A DNA stretch of 32,656 nt. It comes from Alphaproteobacteria bacterium (lineage in GTDB: Bacteria; Pseudomonadota; Alphaproteobacteria; Rickettsiales; Deianiraeaceae). Location of the stretch: contig JAURNI010000025.1 of assembly GCA_030830305.1 (NCBI GenBank), forward strand, positions 1-32,656, read 5' to 3'. Under the pieces are notes generated by a model. The model ran no database searches, was not told the origin of the DNA, and worked only from the letters and a program-made list of their open reading frames with translations. Below are positions 24,195 to 32,656 of this stretch, piece after piece. The first letter of the stretch is position 1. Each line of letters starts with the position of its first letter. The position numbers were made by a program, and so were the translations under genes.

Positions 24195-24947
24195 TTGAAA
24201 ATACAAGTGGAAAATTTAGAAAACAAAATAAACAAGAAAGCATTTTTGGATAAAAAATCAACATTTGAACATTTGAAAGATCTCAAAAACCTGGTATTAC
24301 ATTCATTTTTAATTGTTTGTTTTTGTTTTTGTTTTTGTTATTATTTCTCTTCTAATATAATTTTTTGTACACAAAAAGCATTTTTGCCAAATAATCAACA
24401 GATATACTATTTTTCAGTGTTTGAGCCATTTTTTCTGAAAATAAAAATTGGATTCATTTGTGGATTAATGGTTTCAATTCCATTCTTTTTTACAAGAATG
24501 GCAATTTATTTATCACCAACCGTTTCAAATAGGCTTTATTTAATATTGTATTTACTGGTTGGTTGTATATTTTTTTATTTTGGAATTTTTCTGTCTATTG
24601 TGTTTTTTATTCCGGAGGTTGTGAAAATAATGCTAAAAACCGGTGAAAGCTTTATCCCGTTCGTACTTAATGCAAATTCATTTTTTGGTATGATAATACT
24701 TTTAACATTTGTGTGTGGTATAATTTTTGAAGTTCCTCTTATAATGTTTATGTTACTTAAGTTTGAAATACTAACGGTGGAAAAACTTAAAAAATTTCGT
24801 AAATTCTACCTTGTATTAAGTTTTATTTTAGGTGCTGCATTAACGCCACCTGATATCTTTAGTCAAATTGTTGTTGCAGTTTTGCTTATTTTGCTATTTG
24901 AAATTACACTATTTTGTTTTTCTTTATGCAAAGATACAAAGGAATAA
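24195..24947 (+). CDS. tatC: Sec-independent protein translocase subunit TatC
   Basis: A 250-residue protein with six predicted membrane helices and the TatC signatures: TFEHLKDLKNLVLHS (normally F.eHL.ELR.R), 'FSVFEPFFLKIKIGF', 'VSIPFFFTRMAIYLSPTVSN' and 'AALTPPDIFSQIVVAVLL'. TatC recognises twin-arginine signal peptides and forms the export channel with TatA/TatB, neither of which is in the window. The first helix contains a Cys-Phe alternation (VCFCFCFCYYF) encoded by a hexanucleotide repeat. Its last 22 bases overlap truA. Confidence 0.93.
   Translation: MKIQVENLENKINKKAFLDKKSTFEHLKDLKNLVLHSFLIVCFCFCFCYYFSSNIIFCTQKAFLPNNQQIYYFSVFEPFFLKIKIGFICGLMVSIPFFFTRMAIYLSPTVSNRLYLILYLLVGCIFFYFGIFLSIVFFIPEVVKIMLKTGESFIPFVLNANSFFGMIILLTFVCGIIFEVPLIMFMLLKFEILTVEKLKKFRKFYLVLSFILGAALTPPDIFSQIVVAVLLILLFEITLFCFSLCKDTKE
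24318..24338 (+). repeat. Hexanucleotide (TGTTTT) repeat within tatC
   Basis: TGTTTT is repeated three times plus TGT, in frame, giving Cys-Phe-Cys-Phe-Cys-Phe-Cys in the first membrane helix of TatC. Slippage by whole units would keep the frame and change the helix by two residues. It is short and may simply reflect AT-rich, Phe-rich coding. Confidence 0.6.
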
Positions 24948-25675
24948 TTGAATATTGTGGAACAAATTATTTTGGAATGCAACGTCAAGACGGACTTAAA
25001 ACCATACAAGGAGTTATAGAAAACGCACTTGAAAAATTTACGGGAGGAGTTGTCAAGGAAATTGATTATTGTGGTAGAACCGATGCCGGCGTACATGCAT
25101 TTGAGCAAGTCATTCACTTTGATGTTCCAACTACAAGAAATGACGACCAAATTCTAAAGGGCATAAATTTTTTTTTAAATATTGCCAATGAGGAAGTTGT
25201 TTTAAAAAAGTTAGAAAAAGTTGAAAATAATTTTCATGCAAGATTTTCCTGTAAGGGGAGGGAGTATAAATATTATATTTATAACTCACCAACAAAAAGC
25301 CCAATCTTTGTAGGAAGAATGCACCATGTTTCACAAAAACTTGATGTTTCAAAAATGCAAAAAGCAGCAAAATTACTAGTTGGGGAGCACGATTTTTCTT
25401 CTTTTCGTGGAAAGGATTGTCAGGCTTTGAGCCCCATAAAAACTGTTGACTTTATTAAAATTACGCAAATTTCTCAAGAAATTTTAGAAATCCATGTTGG
25501 TGCAAAGTCTTTTCTTTACAGAATGGTGCGAAACATTACAGGTTTGTTAATTTCAATTGGTACAGGGAAGTTAGGTATTGAAGATATTGAATATATTTTT
25601 GAGAAAAAAGATATCTCTGTATTGCCATATACTGCACCTGCGTGTGGATTATATTTCTTTAAGGCTTGGTATTAG
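24926..25675 (+). CDS. truA: tRNA pseudouridine(38-40) synthase
   Basis: The start is set at ATG 24926 (MQRYKGIIEYCGTNYFG), which matches the family N-terminus; the track's 24914 start adds only four residues. The protein has 249 residues. It has the catalytic Asp motif 'DYCGRTDAGVHAFEQVIHF' (family GRTDaGVHA), 'FHARFSCKGREYKYYIYN', 'GEHDFSSFRGKDCQA' and 'FLYRMVRNITGLLISIGTG'. TruA modifies the anticodon arm of many tRNAs. It overlaps tatC by 22 bases and is convergent with gyrB. Confidence 0.95.
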   Translation: MQRYKGIIEYCGTNYFGMQRQDGLKTIQGVIENALEKFTGGVVKEIDYCGRTDAGVHAFEQVIHFDVPTTRNDDQILKGINFFLNIANEEVVLKKLEKVENNFHARFSCKGREYKYYIYNSPTKSPIFVGRMHHVSQKLDVSKMQKAAKLLVGEHDFSSFRGKDCQALSPIKTVDFIKITQISQEILEIHVGAKSFLYRMVRNITGLLISIGTGKLGIEDIEYIFEKKDISVLPYTAPACGLYFFKAWY

Positions 25676-25680
25676 GATCC

Positions 25681-25709
25681 GTTCCATTTTAGCGGAAACA
25701 GAATGGAGC
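25681..25709. terminator. Possible hairpin between convergent truA and gyrB
   Basis: GTTCCATT (25681-25688) can pair with AATGGAGC (25702-25709), an eight-base stem with one G-T wobble and a 13-base loop. It fills the gap between the truA and gyrB stops. There is no long U-run on either side, so it would be a non-classical terminator at best. Confidence 0.4.
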
Positions 25710-28067
<2,358 letters not shown>

Positions 28068-28089
28068 TCATAAATAATTATAACAGTAG

Positions 28090-28118
28090 ATTCAAAACCA
28101 TTAATTGTTTGATGTCAA
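28090..28118 (-). promoter_or_regulatory. Putative gyrB promoter
   Basis: On the minus strand, TTGACA (28113-28118), a 17-base spacer and TTGAAT (28090-28095, four of six) precede the gyrB ATG by 25 bases. It lies in the 69-base gap between the EamA gene and gyrB, so gyrB probably has its own transcription start. Confidence 0.6.
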
Positions 28119-28133
28119 GAAAATTGAAATATA

Positions 28134-28991
28134 CTAAACCTTTTTGTATTCCTTAAATATTAATAATAAAATTGCGAATGTAATAATAATTACTCCAATA
28201 ATGGTATATATTGTTATATGGGCATTAAAAAAGTTTACATCAACAAATATTATCATAATAAATTTGATGAATTCCATCATTTGTACAAAATATCCCTTTC
28301 CATGTTTAAATGCAAGAAATGTAAATAAATTACCAATTGAATTCAAAAAACCGATTGCAAGAAAATACCCCGTAAAAGACCAGTCAACACTTTTAAAAAA
28401 TTTCATGCTGAAAAAAATGGTAGTTATTGTTGTTAAAGAAATATACCAATAAAGAGCAATATACGTTGAAACACTAGATTTTCCAATATTTTTTTGAAAA
28501 ACAGCACAAACTGCCCAAAGAAAAACGCAAATGATACCTAAATTATGATAATAACTCCATTCTGCAAAAGTTGGTTGAAGAATAATTAAAACTGCAATAA
28601 GGCATAAAATTTTTGATACCCACACAATTGTTGGAATTTCTTCTTTGCAAAAGAATTTTAGCATTAAATTTGCAATAAACGGTAAAAGGAATGCAAACGT
28701 CATTGCGATGTGTGTGTCAATGTTAATATAAACAATTGGCCAGATTATCATTGAAATTCCACCAAAAAAACCAAGTAAAAGGTTCATTTTATGTGGAACA
28801 TTAATATAAAAAAGCCTATAATTTTTTATTAAATGAAAGATGATAAATGGTATAAATGCAATCAAACCAAAAGTGTTTCTTATAAAACCGGCAGATGACG
28901 GTAAAATTACACCATGAATTGATAAAACTTTAAATGCAATTACTACAAAAACATTAATCAACGCCGCTAAAACATTATAAAGTATTACCAT
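28134..28991 (-). CDS. EamA/DMT-superfamily transporter
   Basis: A 285-residue membrane protein with about ten predicted helices in two similar halves, as in the EamA (drug/metabolite transporter) family. The first half opens with 'NVLAALINVFVVIAFKVLS' and contains a mid-protein 'GIICVFLWAVCAVFQKNIGK' typical of the second repeat start. Related proteins in intracellular alphaproteobacteria import metabolites such as S-adenosylmethionine, but the substrate cannot be read here. It lies 28 bases after the maeB stop on the same strand and may be cotranscribed with it. Confidence 0.82.
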   Translation of the reverse strand: MVILYNVLAALINVFVVIAFKVLSIHGVILPSSAGFIRNTFGLIAFIPFIIFHLIKNYRLFYINVPHKMNLLLGFFGGISMIIWPIVYINIDTHIAMTFAFLLPFIANLMLKFFCKEEIPTIVWVSKILCLIAVLIILQPTFAEWSYYHNLGIICVFLWAVCAVFQKNIGKSSVSTYIALYWYISLTTITTIFFSMKFFKSVDWSFTGYFLAIGFLNSIGNLFTFLAFKHGKGYFVQMMEFIKFIMIIFVDVNFFNAHITIYTIIGVIIITFAILLLIFKEYKKV

Positions 28992-29019
28992 AAAATGAAA
29001 AAGCGGATAATACAGATTA

Positions 29020-31281
29020 TTACAAAGCTAACGAAAGTGCAGCAAGATTCGTAAGTGTGTTAATATCGGAGTGATATCTGACAATTTGTACCGATTTATT
29101 AAAACCATAGAGTATTGGTCCAATTACGAATGCGTCATTTGCAGATTCAAGCAAATTCATTGCAATGTGTGATGCAGTTAAATTTGGAGTAATTAATATA
29201 TTTGCAGGTTTTGTCAATCTGTTGAATGGATAATGCTCACGAGGGTTTTCCGAAAGTGCAACATCAACCATCATTTCTCCATCGTATTCAAACGAAACAC
29301 ATTGTGAATCAAGAATTTTTATTGTTTCATGAATTTTATCATTATCAAGGCCAGATCTTGATCCGAAGTTTGAATATGAAACAAAAGCTACCCTTGGGGT
29401 ATAGCCAAATGCTTCAACTTTTTTTGCTGTTTGAACGGCAATTTGTGCAAGTTGTTTTGGAGTTGGGTTTTCATTGATTGCGGTATCTGAAATGAAAATT
29501 GTACGATTTCCAATGACAACACCAGATGTAGCAAAAAGAGTTTCATTTTCTTTTTTTGAAATCACCCTTGAGATATCGTTTAAAGATTTTTGATATCCAC
29601 GAGTAAAACCTGTTAAAAGAGAATCCGCATGACCTACTTCCAACATTGCCGCTGCAAAGTGGTTTCTGTCTGTTTTAATTAAACGCTCACAGTCTCTACG
29701 AAGAAAACCTTTTCTTGAGAGTTTCTCAAAAAGGATATCTATATACATTTCCACATGAGGCGAATTTGCTGCATTTGCGATTGTAATATTTTTTGAATCA
29801 AGTCCCGCACTTTTCATAACAGATTCAACTTTATCTACTCTGCCAACAAGAATTGGCTCAGCATATCCTTCATTTTTTACAGAAAGTGCAACTTTAATAA
29901 TTTCAAGCTCTTCACCTTCAGCAAAAATAATTTTTTTCTTAATATCACTTTTTGCAAGATTATTATAAATAGATTGCATCGTGCTAATTGTTGGATTTCT
30001 AAAGGAATGCAACTGAGACTTATATTCTCTAAAGTTTGTAATATGTTTTTGAGCAACGCCGGAGTCCATTGCAGCTTTTGCAACAGCGGCAGAAACTTCT
30101 GCGATAAGGCGTGGGTCAAATGGTGTTGGAATTATGTAAGAACGCCCAAATTCAAGTTTACGCCCAGGGTAGGCACGAAGTACTTCTGTTGGCACTGATT
30201 CCTTAGCAAGATTTGCAATTGCACGAGCAGCTGCAATTTTCATTTCCTCATTAATATCTGTGGCATTAACATCAAGAGCACCACGGAAAATATAAGGAAA
30301 ACCCATAACATTGTTTACTTGATTCGGGTAATCACTGCGTCCGGTTGCGACAATGGCGTCAGGCCTTGCGCTTGTTGCGTCTTCCGGAAGGATTTCAGGA
30401 TCAGGATTTGCCATAGCAAAAATTACCGGATCTTTTGCCATTTTCGTAATCATTTCTTTTGTAAGAGCACCTTTAACTGAAAGACCTAAAAATACATCTG
30501 CACCATCAAGAGCTTCCGTTAATGTTCTTGCTTTTGTTTCAACAGCATATTTTTCTTTTAGCTCTGTCATTTTTTCGGTTCTGCCTTTGTAAATGACGCC
30601 GTTAGAATCACACGCAATTACATTTTTAGGGTTAACACCTGCAGTTATTAACAGATTTAAACAGGCAATTCCTGCAGCACCTGGACCGTTAAGTACAACT
30701 TTTAAATTTTCAAATTTTTTACCGATAATCTCGCAAGCATTCATTAGACCAGCAAGACATATTATTGCTGTTCCGTGTTGGTCATCATGGAATACAGGAA
30801 CATTTAGTCTTTTTTTAAGCTCTTTTTCAATTTCAAAACAATCAGGAGAAGCAATATCCTCAAGATTAATACCACCCCACGAGTTCCCAATTCTGGCAAT
30901 AGTTTCAATTAATTTGTCTTTATCATATTCTTCAACTTCAATATCGATACTGTCTATGTTTGCAAATCGTTTAAAAAGAACCGATTTACCCTCCATTACA
31001 GGTTTTGATGCAGCAGCACCTAAGTTTCCAAGTCCTAAAACTGCAGTACCGTTAGAAATTACTGCAATCATATTTCCCTTTGATGTATATTTATAAGATG
31101 TTGTAGGATCTTGTTGAATTTCTAAGCAAGGGTATGCAACCCCAGGTGAGTAAGCTAATGAAAGGTCTCTTGCTGTTACCAAGTTTTTTGTTGGTGAAAT
31201 AGCAATTTTACCGGGTTTTGGGAATTCATGAAAATTTAGAGCCTCTTCTTTTGTAACTTGCACTCTCCCGTTTTTAGACAT
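29020..31281 (-). CDS. maeB: NADP-dependent malic enzyme with C-terminal phosphotransacetylase-like domain
   Basis: The start is set at ATG 31281 (MSKNGRVQVTKEEAL). The ATG at 31317 in the track lies upstream of the predicted transcription start, so it is unlikely. The protein has 753 residues. The N-terminal malic enzyme part shows 'SLAYSPGVAYPCLEI', 'GTAVLGLGNLGAAASKPVMEGK', 'FHDDQHGTAIICLAGLMNA' and the nucleotide-binding 'VVLNGPGAAGIACLNL'. The last roughly 330 residues match the PTA/PTB phosphotransacetylase-like domain ('KKIIFAEGEELEIIKVAL', 'VGPILYGFNKSVQIV'), usually regulatory in MaeB. It decarboxylates malate to pyruvate with NADPH, a common carbon route in host-associated alphaproteobacteria. 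Confidence 0.95.
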   Translation of the reverse strand: MSKNGRVQVTKEEALNFHEFPKPGKIAISPTKNLVTARDLSLAYSPGVAYPCLEIQQDPTTSYKYTSKGNMIAVISNGTAVLGLGNLGAAASKPVMEGKSVLFKRFANIDSIDIEVEEYDKDKLIETIARIGNSWGGINLEDIASPDCFEIEKELKKRLNVPVFHDDQHGTAIICLAGLMNACEIIGKKFENLKVVLNGPGAAGIACLNLLITAGVNPKNVIACDSNGVIYKGRTEKMTELKEKYAVETKARTLTEALDGADVFLGLSVKGALTKEMITKMAKDPVIFAMANPDPEILPEDATSARPDAIVATGRSDYPNQVNNVMGFPYIFRGALDVNATDINEEMKIAAARAIANLAKESVPTEVLRAYPGRKLEFGRSYIIPTPFDPRLIAEVSAAVAKAAMDSGVAQKHITNFREYKSQLHSFRNPTISTMQSIYNNLAKSDIKKKIIFAEGEELEIIKVALSVKNEGYAEPILVGRVDKVESVMKSAGLDSKNITIANAANSPHVEMYIDILFEKLSRKGFLRRDCERLIKTDRNHFAAAMLEVGHADSLLTGFTRGYQKSLNDISRVISKKENETLFATSGVVIGNRTIFISDTAINENPTPKQLAQIAVQTAKKVEAFGYTPRVAFVSYSNFGSRSGLDNDKIHETIKILDSQCVSFEYDGEMMVDVALSENPREHYPFNRLTKPANILITPNLTASHIAMNLLESANDAFVIGPILYGFNKSVQIVRYHSDINTLTNLAALSLAL

Positions 31282-31306
31282 ACTACACGCAAAATGGTTT
31301 TTACAC

Positions 31307-31337
31307 ATTTTAAGCAAATTGAAAAACTGTATGTCAA
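31307..31337 (-). promoter_or_regulatory. Putative maeB promoter
   Basis: On the minus strand, TTGACA (31332-31337) and TAAAAT (31307-31312) are separated by 19 bases, slightly longer than ideal. Transcription would begin near 31300, downstream of the track's ATG (31317) and upstream of ATG 31281, which supports the shorter start. Confidence 0.5.
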
Positions 31338-31416
31338 GTTTTTTTTAAGAAATAATAAAAAATACTTGAAAAATAAAAAATAGAGTTTTACCCGCCATAT
31401 TATTTTATACATTTTC

Positions 31417-32175
31417 ATGGAAAAACAAGAATATAAACCAGCTTTTGAAATTAAAGACCTCTTTGAGGCATCTGTGCATTATGGTCACAAAACAGCTTTC
31501 TGGAATCCAAAAATGAAACCATATATTTACGGTGAAGCAGATGGGATATATATTATTGATCTTGTAAAAACTTATCACAATTTAAACAGAGCTCTTTCAG
31601 AGTTGTATCACCTTGGAAGACAAAACAAAAGAATATTATTCGTTGGTACGAAACCACAGTGTTCTAAGCTTGTGAAAAAATATGCAATTGAATGTGGTCA
31701 GTATTATATTAACCACAGATGGCTTGGTGGTACTCTGACGAACTGGAAAACAATTGCCTCGTCAATTAAAACTCTTGAAGACTACGAAAGAAAAATCCGT
31801 GAAGAGTCCACAAAATATACAAAAAATGAGCTTATAGGTATGACTCGTAATATGGAAAAACTTGAAAAAAACATTGGTGGAATTCGCCAATTAAATGGAA
31901 AACCTGATGCAATTTTTGTCATTGATGCTCAACATGAAAGTATAGCAATTGCAGAAGCAAATAAAATGAATATTCACACAATTGCTGTTGTTGACACAAA
32001 CACAAATCCGCAGGTGTAGATCTTGTAATTCCTGGTAATGATGATTCAACAAAAGCTTCTGAACTGTATTTAAGATTGGCGTCTGAAGCAATTTTAAGGG
32101 GAATTCAAGATGGAATGAAATCAACAGGTGTTGACATTTCTGCATATATCAAAAAACCTAAAGCGAAATCTTAAT
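31417..32175 (+). CDS. rpsB: 30S ribosomal protein S2, reading frame broken by indels
   Basis: Residues 1-198 are a normal S2 N-terminus: '[26 protein letters not shown]', '[13 protein letters not shown]', '[17 protein letters not shown]' and '[19 protein letters not shown]'. After VVDTNTNP the frame hits TAG at 32017. The expected continuation, [22 protein letters not shown]..., is intact in the -1 frame from 32013, so one base appears missing near 32008-32012. That frame then lacks a stop where S2 should end. The original frame has tandem TAATAA at 32173-32178, so a compensating extra base, perhaps in the A-run near 32160, is likely. Because S2 is essential, assembly or sequencing error is the simplest explanation. 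tsf, its usual partner, does not follow. Confidence 0.85.
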
Positions 32176-32194
32176 AAGGTATTTAATAAAGATA

Positions 32195-32656
32195 TGTATC
32201 CTGTTCCTATTCCTTTTGAAGAAAAACTTTCTTTTGAGTATACTTCTGTTGGTTTGCAAGGGTCAGACATCTTCAAGCCGGATACGGAGTATAATAAAAC
32301 TGGTGTAACAGTTCGTGGTAAGTGTGGTCTTCCCCAAATGACAGAACCTCAAGTTGTAAAGCATTTTACTCGCCTTTCAACTCAAAATTTTTCAATTGAT
32401 GCAAATTTTTATCCGTTAGGATCTTGCACAATGAAATATAACCCAAAATTAAATGAGAAGACGGCACGATTGCCCGGTTTTGCCTCCTTACATCCAATGC
32501 AATCTGAAAAATCAACACAAGGTGCATTACGTTTAATTTACACTCTTAAAAAATGGCTTTGCGAGTTAACAGGCCTTTACGATGCAACACTGAACCCTGC
32601 GGCCGGTGCCCATGGTGAATTTGCGGGTATTATGTGTATAAAAAAATATTTTGAAA
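32195..32656 (+). CDS. gcvPB: Glycine dehydrogenase (decarboxylating) subunit 2, N-terminal part (runs off right edge)
   Basis: ATG at 32195 opens 154 codons to the window end. It is missing from the ORF track because its stop is outside. The protein starts MYPVPIPFEEKLSFEYTSVG and has 'LPQMTEPQVVKHFTRLSTQNFSID', 'FYPLGSCTMKYNPKLNE', 'LPGFASLHPMQ' and 'LNPAAGAHGEFAGIM', the standard GcvPB N-terminus. GcvPA and GcvPB together form the PLP-dependent P-protein of the glycine cleavage system, which needs a lipoylated H protein (compare lipB in this window). It starts about 20 bases after the probable rpsB end. Confidence 0.94.

Noticed and set aside
30593-31096. 167-residue plus-strand ORF opposite maeB
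   Set aside because: It lies entirely antisense to a well-conserved malic enzyme and shows no domain, leader or start signal of its own; it is a shadow frame.
32008-32019. Programmed -1 frameshift in rpsB
   Set aside because: No X-XXY-YYZ slippery heptamer is visible, and S2 is not known to be recoded. Paired indel errors explain the data better.

Overview
The window is AT-rich, densely packed bacterial DNA with short or overlapping gene junctions. It most likely comes from a host-associated or otherwise genome-reduced alphaproteobacterium of Rickettsiales or Holosporales type. That placement is an inference from base composition and gene content: a Tim44-like protein next to dnaA, an NADP-malic enzyme fused to a phosphotransacetylase-like domain, a biotin-containing propionyl-CoA carboxylase alpha chain, split glycine decarboxylase (gcvPB), LpxA, and small nutrient carriers (SemiSWEET, EamA). 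No rRNA, tRNA, CRISPR array or insertion sequence was found. The longest gap between genes is about 257 bases (12095-12351).

Layout. 1-284 is the start of an unrecognised protein that runs off the left edge. 380-7874 (+) holds a degenerate CinA/MoCF-domain protein, a very large AsmA-like membrane protein with an acidic cytoplasmic extension, and the overlapping set xseB, SemiSWEET and alaS. 7867-8853 (-) is a DUF1624-type membrane acyltransferase. 8920-10757 (-) is a tandem operon of five related small lipoproteins driven by a perfect-consensus sigma-70 promoter, directly downstream of lpxA (-). 11702-12094 (-) is a coiled-coil protein with a ribbon-helix-helix-like tail, flanked by inverted and direct repeats. 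12352-16762 (+) holds pccA, nusB, an outer-membrane barrel protein and a cysteine synthase. trpE (-) carries a perfect 32-bp palindrome inside its coding sequence. 18189-21784 (+) holds glmU, a divergent dnaA and a Tim44-like gene. 21767-24154 (-) is rsmA, lipB and fabH. 24195-25675 (+) is tatC and truA. 25710-31281 (-) is gyrB, an EamA transporter and maeB. 31417 to the end (+) is rpsB, with a broken reading frame, followed by the start of gcvPB.

Most genes are housekeeping: translation (alaS, rpsB, truA, rsmA), replication and topology (dnaA, gyrB), envelope synthesis (lpxA, glmU, fabH, AsmA-like), central metabolism (maeB, pccA, gcvPB, lipB, cysteine synthase, trpE), export (tatC) and nutrient transport. 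Many have lost their usual operon partners: rpsB has no tsf, lpxA no fabZ or lpxB, tatC no tatA/tatB, trpE no trpG, and pccA no pccB. The part least explained by known biology is the five-gene lipoprotein family, which shares a two-cysteine core. Next in interest are the palindrome in trpE, the repeats around the ribbon-helix-helix-like gene, and the unusual DnaA.
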